NCBI GenBank assembly: GCA_949126835.1
Contig: OX421492.1
Coordinates: 45,715,498-45,779,497, forward strand
Length of the DNA: 64,000 bases
From: Anisus vortex
Lineage: Eukaryota; Mollusca; Gastropoda; Planorbidae
Direction of reading: 5' to 3'
The position numbers and the translations under genes are program-made. This document shows positions 12,501 through 25,934 of the stretch, one piece after another. The notes under the pieces are model-generated. The model made no database searches and was not told the origin of the DNA. It saw nothing but the letters and a program-made list of their open reading frames with translations. The first letter of the stretch is position 1; each line of letters starts with the position of its first letter.

Positions 12501-15500
12501 CAGTCTACGACAACTCTATACTAATAGTAGTAATAGTTTATAGGCCTACTATAATTATAATAAATAAAATAATAATATTAATAGTCAATAGTTCTAGGAA
12601 AACTACAAATAGGCCTACTATTACAGTAAAGTATTGTCATGTATATTGTTTTTCCAAGAATTGGAACACGCAATGTTTATTCCTCTCTCTCTCTCTCTTT
12701 TCTTACTACACACAATATTAGGACGTTTAGTAGGAAAACAAAAGGTTCTAGGTAATGTTGGGATTCTGTGTTGATTTCAAATTCTCAGAGTCTGGGAACG
12801 ACTCATTATTTAATAGGGGAAGTTCCTATCGTTTTTGTTATGAGTTTTGTAATGATACCATGATTTTCACCCCTACTGGTAATGGGTCTATCCCTTGCAC
12901 CACTCGGATAGTATTTAATGATTTGTTTGATTAGGCAAGACCTAATCGTAATCGTTTGATCAAAGAAATTATGACATGTTTGAACGGGCAGAATGCCATG
13001 AACACTGGTAATGTAGTTGAAGTGGGACAGAACGATATCAATGAAGGTTATGTAGCTCCCAGTGGGGGCGAGGTAATTGCCCACGGAGACGAGGTAAGAA
13101 ATATGTCATCTAGATCATCAAACAATGATGAAGATGAAGGGTTGAGTGAAAACCTAAAATTCCAATTAGCTATGAAGAGAATGGAATTAGAAAGTATGGA
13201 AAGGAGAGAATTGGAAAGAATTAGGATAGAAACTGAAAGGGAAAATGAAAGAATTAGGATTGAAAGCAGAGAAAGGATAGAGATGGCACGCATGAACAGA
13301 CCTGACCATCGTAGGGACAGCAATGGTATGGATATTAGCGCAATGAAGCAACACTTGCCTATATTCAGAGAAGAAGATGTTCAAGATTTCTTTTTGCTTT
13401 TTGAGAGGATAGCTGTAGATTATCAGTTCCCTGATGATAAGATGGCTTTATTGTTAAGGTCAACTCTCAACAAAGGAAAAGCATTGGACGTAGTGTTGAG
13501 TTTAACACCCGAGGAAATAAATGACTATGAAGTAATCAAAGATAGGGTGCTAAAAAGTTATTCCCTGACACCAGAAAAATATAGAAAGCTATTTAGAGAC
13601 AGAAAGAAGGCATATGATCAAACTCATGTAGACTTTTTGAGACAAAAGGAGAAAATGTTAGAACAGTGGCTAAGGTCACAGAATGTAAGTGAGTTTGATA
13701 AACTCAAGAACCTAATATTGTTTGAGGAATTCAATGATTGTATTCGAGTGGATATTAAAACCCACATCTCAGACCGAGGGGTTGAAGATGTGCATGAAGC
13801 TGCTAGATTGGCAGATAACTATGCCATAATTCACGCCAGCATAAAGCCATATTATGCTGACAAACCCAAAGTGCACAAACCAGAGCCCAAGGAGGCTAGT
13901 AAACCAAAAGAGACAAATGAAAACAATAATAAGAACAGTGGTGTAAATAATAATAGTAACTTAGTTCATTTCAGGAAGCAGACAGATGTAAATAAAGCAA
14001 AGGTGGTATGTTTCAATTGCAAGAAAGAGGGCCACATGAAGAAAGATTGTTGGATCCTTACCAAGAAGCAAGGTGCTATTCTACACTGTGCCAGAGTGCA
14101 GAAAGATAGCAAGCAGACAGAAGAAGTGTGCAACACAGGGTCAAGAAACTCAAAAGAAATGCGGCCGGCATCGCCCATAGTTGTGGAGTCGATGGTTTTT
14201 GAGAACAGTCTATCTAAGGTAAAAGAGAATAGCTGTACTCAATCTATTATGCTTTCAGAAGGCCGTGAGGAACAGATGGTTCCTGAAGTCCCGGAAGAGG
14301 ACGACCTATCCGATTTTCGACCCTTTGTCTACGAGGGGACAGTGTCGACAGAAGTCGATGTACTCAGCAAGAAGAAAATACAGATATTACGTGACACGGG
14401 TTCTGCTGTCAGCGTGATCCTGGAGGGCAGTGTGCCGTTAACGGATGCCACCAGTACCGGTGAGTCTGTTGTGCTGAGAGGTGCTAGTATGGAGGCTGTG
14501 GAAGCTCCACTGCACAGAATAAAACTCGAGTCGGATATTTTTACAGGTAACATCGTAGTGGGAGTGTGGCGCGCACTACCCGTCAAAGGCGTTTCCATGA
14601 TATTAGGAAATGACATTATGGGCGGCAGAGTCACTGTCGAGCCCATGGTTAAAGTGTTGGAGACAAAGATGGCGGAGGACAAAAACCTACGTCCTGCCAA
14701 TGAAGGCCCAACATGTGCACTGACAAGAGCAATGCAGAAAAAGAAGTCAGTAAAGACTCCTGCTACGCCGTGTAGTGCAACGAAAGATGTGTTTGTCTGT
14801 TCTGAAGACACACATGCGAATGAAACAGTGATAACAGAAACACCTGACATCGATTTAAGTGCTACGTTCTTTGCTGAACTAACAACTGGTGATGCAACAG
14901 AGAACGATAACATTTTGTCACCAAAGCAGAAATTGGTGAAAGAACAATTTAATGACGAAGTAATAATGCAACTCAGAATGAAAGCTGTTGATGAAAAGAC
15001 TGCAGATGCGATGGCGGAATGTTTCTACATGAAAGATGAAGTGTTGATGAGAAAGTCGAAACCGCTCAACTCAGGTACAAACGAGTGGGACAGTATTCAC
15101 CAGATTGTAATACCTAAGTGCTATCGTCAAGATATACTGCGTATGGCGCATGATCTTCCTTTCGCTGGTCACATGGGAGTCCGAAAAACGCACCACCGTA
15201 TCCTCCCTTACTTCTACTGGCCAGGACTGAGAAGAGATGTCGAACAATACTGCAAGACTTGCCACATATGCCAAATGGTAGGACGTCCTAACCAACGAAT
15301 TCCTGTCGCTCCACTCCAGCCGATACCAGCGTTCGACGAACCATTCAGTCATATACTCATTGATTGCGTGGGCCCGTTGCCGAAAACAAAAGCCGGTTTT
15401 CAATACCTGCTCACAGTCATGTGTTCATCCACTCGCTTCCCGGAAGCAATTCCGTTGCGGAACATAACAACAGTGAAGGTGGTAGACGCCCTGACAAATT

Positions 15501-18500
15501 TCTTCACACGTTATGGCCTACCGAAGACAGTACAGTCCGACCAGGGGACTAACTTTACTTCGAACATTTTCAAACAAGTCATGGAACAATTAGGGATAAG
15601 CCATAGGCTATCAAGTGCCTATCATCCTGAGAGCCAGGGAGCTCTGGAAAGGTTTCATCAGACATTAAAATCGATGCTTAAAAAGTACTGTTATGAAAAC
15701 GAGAAAGACTGGGATAAGGGTGTGCCTTATGTACTGTTCGCTGCAAGGGAGGCCACTGAGGAATCCCTGGGGTTTAGCCCATTCGAACTTGTGTATGGAC
15801 ACTCAGTCAGAGGTCCGTTGAATCTTCTACATGAAACTTGGCTAACGGACAGTGAACCGATTGGACTTTTGTCATATGTAGATAAATTTAAAAATAGGCT
15901 TTATCATGCTTTTAACCATGTGAAGATTCATTTTCCACAGATGCAGGAGCGTATGAGACAGAACTATGACCGTAAAGCTACAGCTAGAACTTTTGCACCA
16001 GGTGACAAAGTTCTTGTGTTTCTACCTTTGCAAAATCAGCCTTTAAGTGCAAAGTTTAGTGGACCCTATGAGATAGAGTCAAAGCTTGGCGAGGTCAATT
16101 ATTTGATAAAGACTCCTGACCGGAGACAAAAGCAGAGGGTATGCCACATTAATTTGCTTAAGCCCTATGTTTCCAGGGAAAAGAGTAAACCATGGGAGGT
16201 CCCCATGATTTGGTTAGCTAGAGTCCCGACGGATTTATCTAGGATAGAATATAAGTTTGCAGAAAGTAAACTTAATAATACAGATGCCCTTAAGAGTTTA
16301 GATACAAGGCTAGAACATCCTCCGGTAGAAGATAAGGAGAAGATTATTGAGCTGGTACATGAAAATAAGTCAATGTTTACAAATGTTCCCAGTAGGACAC
16401 ATGTCATAGAGCACGATGTAGTGTTAACCAATAGTGCCAGGTCTATTAAACAGCATCCATTTGACCCCATCAGACCTGAGCATATTAAATTAGATGTAAA
16501 GTATATGTTAGAAGATGACATAGGAGAAAAATGTGATAGCAAATGGTCTACACCCTGTGTGATGGTACCAAAAGCCGACCACACACTGCAGTTTTAGAGA
16601 GACCTTGGGAAATTAAGTAATTTTACAAAGACCGACTGGTATCCCATTCCCGTATCATCGACAAGATAGAGACTAGAGACAACGTCACAGCTGATACTCT
16701 ATCTCGGGTGCTACATGATTGACTGAATAACCCTATACTTCTTTTTCAGATCATCTCACTTATTCATTAAGAATGTGTCATGATAACCTATCATTCGTTT
16801 GAATTTTGATTATGGAATACCTATAGAATACTTGTATCATACAGAAGTCAAGTCTTTTGAAAGTATTAATAATTCTTATAATCATGTATAATATTGATGT
16901 TCTGATATATTTTAAATTCATTTGATTATGGAAAAGAAATTCCATTTAAATGTTGATGCATGATGCAATAAATATATAATATGCACGTATTTACTTGATA
17001 TGGATGGATAAAAGTAATTGTCATCACATGCAATTAAGTGGGAAAACTTTGAGCTAGTTGATTTATTATCTTGTTTTATTTTAGTTAATGAATGGAACTA
17101 AATAATAATATGTACAATTTTTATCTTAGAAAGAGATGTATATCAATTGGTATAAATTAATAGATAATATTGGAAATCTATTGCTAAATTGTTATATCAT
17201 GGTAATAGAATGGGAAAAACTAGTGGATATTCACTATGTTGTATATAGGTTGTTATATATTCCATATATCCGGGAATGGAGGGAAACAAAGGTACCTAAA
17301 GGTGGGCACTCATTCAACCCTGAACAATCTTTTATATTAAACATTCAAATTTGCCAAAAACGCATAATAGTGGATTACATTTTAATATTGAGATTACTGT
17401 AGTAATCGTAACTAGAGCGTATTTTCTCCTCATATTTGAGAAAAGGGGAAGTATCATCATCTTAGGTATGAACCCTGTTAATGTCAAGTTGACACTGTAA
17501 TTTAAAGGGGAAGTAACCTATAGTTTGATTCGAGTTATGTATTACTTATCTTTTGGTTGGTATATTAGAAGTAAACTGTTGAAAATTGACAGAGTTCCAG
17601 CAATGTTATATTTGTTTAAATAGATAAAGACTTTTTGCAAATTTTTGGTGGAAATCCACACAACTGTACATAGTTAAAATAAGAATGACTAGAATATTTT
17701 TGAATTATTTGTACTTGTTGAGACATTAGTTAATATTAATATTAACGGGGAAATATTTGTCCATCACGTTATAATCACAATTACCATTGGGTAGTGACAC
17801 TTTTTATAATTTAGTTGTGCCAGTGAGCCATGTTTGCTTAAATTGTCTTATAATCTTCCATTGATTGATGGTTGTTAAAACGATAGTGTTAAGTACGAAA
17901 AATGTACCATGTTGAGTATTACTTGGGTAATTATGGTACATTATTTCTTTCATTGGGTGGGGGCGTGTCATGTATATTGTTTTTCCAAGAATTGGAACAC
18001 GCAATGTTTATTCCTCTCTCTCTCTCTCTTTTCTTACTACACACAATATTAGGACGTTTAGTAGGAAAACAAAAGGTTCTAGGTAATGTTGGGATTCTGT
18101 GTTGATCTCAAATTCTCAGAGTCTGGGAACGACTCATTATTTAATAGGGGAAGTTCCTATCGTTTTTGTTATGAGTTTTGTAATGATACCATGATTTTCA
18201 CCCCTACTGGTAATGGGTCTATCCCTTGCACCACTCGGATAGTATTTAATGATTTGTTTTGTCTGAAAGACGGAGAGTTTCAAAATATGTTCCTTTGAGA
18301 ACGTTTGTGTTTGCACTATTTTATTCTAACTGTACATAATAGATATATTGTATATATTGAACATGCCACCTGAAATAAACTATCAACTACAGTTACACTG
18401 AAGCTTCCTTGTTAAGTTACTATTCAATTGTGTTGTATACATTACAATAAGATTTATCTACTACTCTAATGTACAAGAAAGGAAATGTTGGAATACAAAT

Positions 18501-21500
18501 ACTGAATTTGTGCCCAGGACTATAAGAAGAGTTCGTGTAATACTGAAACATAAATACTAATAATTAAAGTCTCCCCTAGGACCAACGAGAATTATCAGCA
18601 AGATCTACACAGCTCTGGCCACAAGGGGATTGTGGACGTAACAGTATTATGTAAAGCTACCTTAAAAAATATATAATAGGATTAGGCCCCAGGCCAGTGA
18701 TGGCGAACCTTTTTGAGGCCGCTTGCCCAAAGTACAATACAAGACCAACTTATTTCTTTGGACAGGCCAACACAGCGATTAAAACAAAATACTTAGGTAT
18801 TACTTTAGAAAAAAACAGGTCATATAGTTGTCCGGACTAATTAACATCTTTTGTCCAAAAAGAATAACAAATTTAAAGATCTTTGAATAATACAAACAGT
18901 CCTTTATTTTAAAAAAAACATGAACAGTAGTAACATTCTTTCTATGAGATTCACACGATAATTTTTTTTTTCAATGAACCCAAAACTACTGAAGAACTGC
19001 GTCGTTCTAATTTTAGAAAATGACGCATGTACCGACCAATCAGATTTAATTCCTAGTAACGCGAGGTCAAAGTTAAACTTTTCCGACATGTTTTTACATC
19101 TTAATTTTTTTTATGGCAAACATTAGATTTCAACTGATTTTACATTAATTAACACACTGTGAGAATTAAATATAATGCTTTATATAAAAGGGCAAGGCGT
19201 TTGAAGGAATAGTATGCATGCTTCAATAGCTAAACACTAGAGCAGGATGCGGTCTTTTGGTCTTAGTCCTAGGCCTAGCGGCCTAGCCGTAAACAAACCT
19301 TTAAAGCTCATCTTGTAACGCTATGCAAGGTTTGCAAAGACCATAACAGCAAATATCATGTGTATATTATACATCCCAAACAAATTAAAGACAAGCTAGG
19401 ACCCAAGCTAGAAATCCATGTATGAAAATACAATTAAAAGCTGGCGATTGGTCATGGGGATCGAGATAACCAACGTTAAGTGACAAATTCGGCCCTCTTT
19501 TGTGCTTGAGATATTAGGGTTCGGCGACATAAAAGAATCGACATAACTGATGAGAAAATGCTAAGACCAAGAGATAATTTGGCGGTTCCTCTTCAAAAAT
19601 GTTGACTTAATAGGGTTGGTGAGTTAACCGAAGTCAAGATAACAGGGTTCAACTGTATTATTTCTAATTTTACACTTAACATTAAACAAACAAAAAAACT
19701 ACAAAGTTATTTTAATGACTTAAACAAGTCTTGTTCAATATAAATGAAATCTTTTAAAAAAAAAAAATTTTCACACTTTTTAATTTCGTCATTAAATAAA
19801 CAAAACCGGTGATAACTCGATTAATGTCGACTTACACTTTGACATGCACAGAAGTATTGATATTGAAGTCGCTAATATAAAGCAAGTTTATTGGTTTATA
19901 ATACATTTTTAGCATTAGAAATTAGAACCTAAGCATGATCATCTATAATTTTCTAGTGGTTAATTATTACGTAGGTAGAACTGCAGTCAAATAATGATAA
20001 ACCGGCCCCTTAACTAAAAGTAAAAAAAAGTAAAAAGTCGATATTCAAAACATATTTTAAAGTCGAAGTTGTGAGTTTTACCGCCGACTATACAGCCCTG
20101 CTTTTTATAAATAATAATAATAATATTTGTATAGCGCTCCCAACAAACAAAATGTAAGCTCAGAGCGCATTTAACATACAACTAAGAACATGGAAATTAC
20201 TCTAGGCTAGATGACAAAGCTAATTGATGATTTAAAAAAGACAAATTAAATAAATGTAGCATTAACCAACCCAACCCATAAGTAAGACAGTAGAGGTCTA
20301 AAGCATGTTACATGTTATCTAAGGTAAATATTGAAAAAATGAGTTTTTAAGTTCTTTTTGAAAGTAACAATAGAGCTTGTTTGTTTGAGTTGAATGGGAA
20401 GTGGATTCCACACCTTCAGGCCGGATACTGAGAAGGCTCTAAGGCCAATGGTCGTCAGAGAGAAACAGAACTCTTCCAGAAGCAGTTGGCAGAACAAAGT
20501 GTTCTTTGAGGGACATATGGTGTAATAAGTTCCTTGAGTTAGGACAGAATATTGTTATTAAAAAGGCACTGATGGCAAAATAGCGCCACTTTATATTCGA
20601 TTCTGGCTTTTACTGGGAGCCAATGCAGGAGAACTAGGCCTAACCTACATTGTTATTATATCTTGTTTTAATATTTTAATGTATAAAAACAGTATGCATT
20701 GACCTTACGCCTTATAACTTATAAGAGCATGCTGAATCCTCTTTTAGTGGCTTAACTTACGAATTAAATGACAGACATTATCATGACATTTATAATTATT
20801 CATATTCAATAGGCCTAATAACTAATATGTAGCCTAAATGTGGCCAGTTGGTCCTGTGGTTAGTACACCAGACTGTCAAACTAAACTACCCAGGTTCTAG
20901 CCCGGCTGCTGACCAATCCATGCCGCCCTAGATTAAGTAAAATCTAAGCCTAATGTAAAATTAGTAAGCCTACTTTTATTTACAAATTACAAAGTTTATT
21001 TTTTGACCACCTAACTTAAGGATTTATAAGCTAATGGCTTCTTCACTTCTTACTTTATTATACTTAAAAATATGTATTATATTTAGGCCTATAATAATAA
21101 AAAGGCTACACTAAATAATTAAAATAAGCCCCTAGCCCTAAATAAGGTCAAAATTTAGCCGAAACGAATAGCCTAAACCTAAATAAAATACAAGAGTAAC
21201 AATAGGCCCTATTCTATTACTATTATTATTAGTAGTACCAGGTGACCAATCATTTGATCCGTAATAAAGAGCAGGCCCTTGTACCTTAACATAATGTGTA
21301 GGCCTATGTAAAACAACAGTGCATACATTTAAAAAATTCGTCTTTACCAGAACAATAAATTGTATTTGTCTTTTTCTTTTTTCTACTATGAATAACATAG
21401 GCTTTCAATTCTAACAGTCGAAGCAGATTTTTATTTGTGCAGTCTAATATCTAGATTTTGTCCAATAACCCCCCCCCCCCCAAAAAAAAAGAGAACAACT

Positions 21501-24500
21501 TAATCTCATTTCAAACCCTAAAAAAAAAACATGTAGGCTAGAGTTGTCAGTTTTAAATCCTACAGAAATATATGTCATTTAAGTCATTATGTTATGTATT
21601 TAAAAGACTGAAAATGAAACGTTTAAATGTAAAATATCGTGAATTACCTTACAATTTTTAGTTCTTCTACCCCTTCCCCTACTTTAACAAATGTCAAACT
21701 TTCTAGTGACCCCTCTTATAAAATTATGTCAATTTTTTTAACTCCCTCCCTCACACCATTCAAGCTAACAATGAGTTACGGCCGGCAAATATGTTTGATA
21801 TAAATTAAAAAGGTCTACGAGTAAATATAATACATTTTTACTAGTTTACCAAATTTCATATTGACTTCTTAACAGTCTAATATTTCTTACTTGGGCACAT
21901 ATATAAATCATAAGTATAGTTTGTAAATCACTTGTAAAAAAAATATCTCATACAAAATAGTATTCATTTATTATTGTCAATGTTTTCAATGTATTATTCC
22001 AAACATTGTTTGACAAAAAAGTAAAAATATATAGTTTCGTGTAAACTTTATCTAAGCTAATATCCTCCACGTGTGTTACTATTTAAAATAAACTATGGCA
22101 GCAAAATATAATATCGATTAATTAAAACAATGGTATAATAAACATTTTACTTATAAAAAAAAATTTTGAGCATTACGCCAGTTAAATACTGAATAATAAA
22201 AGGTGAAATTAGGTTATTCATTGAAAGACTGCAAATGAAAAGATTATAATATACGTTAGATGATTTGTTTAATTCCCCCCCCCCTCAATAAAACTAACAG
22301 TATATTACACTTCTGACTATTGTTATAAGGAAAATACGAATAAATTGATACATCTTTTCTAGTTTACCACACTTCGAATTCACAATGTTAACCTATTCTA
22401 ATATATCTTACTTTGTTAGGCCTATATAAGCACATCATAAATATATTTAATAAAACATTCGTAAACATGTGTAGGCCTATTTTATAAAAAAAGTGTATAC
22501 TAATACAGTGTATGTGTATACTATATACAGTGTTGTATGTACTAGTACAGTGTATAGTGTATAATATATACAATTTATTGCATACTACTACAGTGTATAC
22601 TATATACAGCGTAGTGCAGTGATGGCGAACCTTTTTGAGGCCGCGTGCCCAAAGTGCAATACAAGACCAACTTATTTCTTTCAGCGTGCCAACACAACAA
22701 TTAAAACAAAATACTGAGGTTTTCCTTTAGAAAAAACAAACAGCTCATACAGCTGACTGAACTAATTAACAACTTTTGTCCAAAAATAATAAATTAACAG
22801 ATCTTTGAATGATACAAACAGTCTTTTATATTTAAAAAAAAAATCAGCTGTAGTGAATGAAAAAAATAATATTATAATTATATATCACAATCGCTGTTGT
22901 GTGCATGCTGATAATTTGTCAAGCCTTGGCTTATACTCCGTAACTTTAAGAGCAACGCATGCAGTACTCAGGTCATCTGTCAGTCTGTTTCTAATATCAG
23001 ATTTGATATACCCGGTAGTTTAAAGTTGAAAACAGCTGCTCACAAGCATAAGAAGACCCAAACAAAGTAAGAAGTGCAATCCCAAGTGCCATCATCGACT
23101 TAAAATTATTTGACAGAGAATTCCAAACTTTAATAATTTCATCATCAAATCTACCAATTGTGCTGTCCTTTGCCATCCTTTCACACTCTTCTCAAGTGTT
23201 TCACACAGATAATAGAAATTATTTTTCCAGATAGAGCGTTCTTGAAATTCCAATAGCACCATTTTCAGATTTCCTAAATCTAACCACAATAAGCAGGAAA
23301 GATCACGTTCTTCGAATTTGGCTTTGTCCGGGAAGTAAGAAAACAAAGGGGTGTTTCCATCTAAATTTAAGACCGAAATTCTCCTTTGCAGGTGCTACAA
23401 TGCTAGAAAATTCCGTGCAATTTTCCTGATGGATTGTAGGATTATCGGTAAATGGTATAGAATTTTGTAAATGCATTTTTACTTTTGGAAAATATTTCAG
23501 CTGCCCACTTTCTAAAACCTGCAGTTTTCTTTCAAATGTTTTTATATCACAAAACCATTTATGCTGTTGTTCCTGAATCTTGCTGTTGTTTATTCAGTTA
23601 ATTGAAATGTGCGGTTAAATCTGTTAAAAACATGAGGTTGGTAAGCCTGACCATATCAGTGAGCTGTGGATAATCCTGCCTCTTTTGAATCATAAACAGC
23701 TTAATTTCATCCAAGCATGCCACACATCTCTCCAATACTCGTCCTCTGCTCAGCCAACTGCCATTATTGTACATGAGTAAAGTATTATACTGCGCCTTGA
23801 CCTCATCAAGAAGTGTGTGAAACTGTCGACAGTAAAGAGCACGGGCCATGATGTAATTGACCATTTTCGTGACATCTTTGAGGATATCATCTTCTTGCTG
23901 CTATCCCTGGCACATAGCGCTTCTTGGAGTATATTAAAGTGAAACTGAACGACCTTGTGTTTTGCGTCTTTGACAAAGAAGTTTCAAAGAACTATATGAA
24001 ACCTGATGCGTCCCCCACCATGTAAGGTGCCCCATCACTAGTCTAGTAACTGAAACAACGTTTTCTGGTTTTATATTTTGTGCCAAAAAAGATTCCGTAA
24101 CAGAATTGTGGATATCTATCCCTTGTGTTCTTTCAGGCAAAGATAACAATTTTACCAGCTCTTCTCTCATAATGTCACCAAATGCATAACGCAAAATTAC
24201 TACAAGCCTTGCATAATTATTTACATCTGTGCTTTCACCCAAGCACATGGAGTAGCGGCTGACTTTTGTAAGTCCGTAGTGATCTGCCGACTAACATCAC
24301 TTTCCATGCGCAAGACTCGATATTTAACAGTATTTCTGCTAAGTGGTATCTTGAGATGCGTTGCATAATTTTATCTTTGTTTGGAAAATCATCAAAAAAA
24401 TAATTACTATCAGCCAACATGGCCATTTTCAGAAAATCCCCATCAGAGAGGGGCTTACCATGTTTTGCTATGCAGAGTGACATTTGAAAGCTTGCTTCTG

Positions 24501-25899
24501 TCAGATGGTTTGTTTGAGAAAGATACTTACAGAAACTAATAACTGAGTGAGATATTATCTCAATTTCTCTTTAAGAAACTCTTTCCATTCAAAGTCGATC
24601 CGACAAAATGACCATTTTAAATAGACGATCCCATCCCTAGCGGTGTGGCTATAACTAAACTGTTCCATTTTGGTAAATGCTCGCGTGCCCACAGAATTGG
24701 CTCCGCGTGCCAGCTGTGGCACGCGTGACATAGGTTTGCCATCGCTGGCGTAGTGTATAGTACTACCGTGTATAATATATACAGTGTAGTGCATACTGCT
24801 ACAGTGTATACTATATACAGTGTAGTGTATACTACTACAGTGTATACTATGTACAGTTATACAGTGATTTTTTTTTTTAAAGTTTTTTTTCCAAGCAATG
24901 TTAGAAAGAAAGTTAAATATAGGCCTATAGTTTACTGAAACCTCATCTAATTCTGTTATTATTTCAACAGCAAACTATTATCTCACTATTAATTAATAGA
25001 GCGTTTTCAGTGGGCGGAGCTTAATTTTTTTGTGTAAATTTAGTGACGTATTTGTGTAAATATAGAACCCACTTGAGGTACAAACGTAACGTGGTGAAGA
25101 TGTTCTTCATCATGTTAAATTCACATCTGAATATTGGCTATCCTACTCACAAATTAGGAGGTAAATAGTCGTATATAATCTTCCTAGTCCAAGAGAAAGC
25201 CTGACATGGTATTTTTTCAACGATTTTCAACATTTTACGCCCATTTGATTATCTTCCTATCCGACCGGTAAGTGTTGCAATTGAATTGATTTTATTGATA
25301 TTATAATTAGGCCTAATAATTAATACAGCGGCCATCTTTGTTTGTACACCACTACTACGCAAAGTAAACACAAATCACGTGCTTTTTGTCACGTGATTGC
25401 AAACGCCCTATACGTAAATATTTAATTTGTTTTAATTTTCTAAAATACATTGAAGACGTTATATAATCTAAATAAGCCTTGAGGGCCGCATAATATTTTA
25501 TGTCAGCCCGCGTGCTACGCACTGGCTTTAGTTTGCACACGCATGTATTACATAAAAAACACTTGGTCTTGCTTTAAATTATATCTATCATTGGTGCGCA
25601 ACAGTAGTCTAAACAAGAAATTAAACTTATTTATGTTGCTGTACGGGTATTTCCCAAAACATCACAACTGCGACGCAAAAAAACACCGTTCTTGAAAGCC
25701 GCGCTACATGTGGGTCGAGCAATGGCATGTTTTTACGACCAAAATCAATTATCTACGCTAAATCTAATGGGTATTTTTTGTCTAACGTTCATTTCCGATT
25801 TTTATTTATGTGGCCGAAAAGCTGTCGATTTTTTTTAGGTGAAACAAGTCGTGAATTAAAACATGAAGAAAATCGTTAGAGCGCTTTTGAAGAAAATTT

Positions 25900-25934
<35 letters not shown>

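Larger units (their letters stand above)
12635..18643 (+). mobile_element. Gmr1-like LTR retrotransposon copy A, two large internal deletions
   Basis: Flanked by the perfect 4-bp duplication GTAT (12631-12634, 18644-18647). Relative to copy B it lacks about 0.83 kb (from mid 5' LTR to early gag, removing the primer-binding site and gag start) and about 0.93 kb (most of reverse transcriptase and RNase H). What is left of the 5' LTR differs from the 3' LTR by about one base by eye, so the insertion is recent. The 5' LTR-gag fusion must post-date insertion, because reverse transcription would have rebuilt the LTR. Confidence 0.92.
22497..24860. repeat. CAGTGTATACTATATACAGTG minisatellite split by a hAT insertion
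   Basis: Imperfect ~30-bp units containing CAGTGTATACTATATACAG occur at 22497-22616 and resume at 24756-24860. The hAT element at 22617-24747 lies exactly between them, so the array predates the insertion. Confidence 0.85.

Noticed and set aside
14329..14913. A 194-codon antisense frame in copy A, with a twin at 29324-29908 in copy B
   Set aside because: It is the shadow of the protease-region frame, and its conservation in both copies follows from the sense strand.
17136..17402. An 88-codon frame in the 3' region of copy A
   Set aside because: The matching region of copy B is interrupted, so the frame is not conserved.
20838..20930. A working tRNA gene
   Set aside because: A- and B-box-like motifs are present, but no cloverleaf with an acceptor stem forms.
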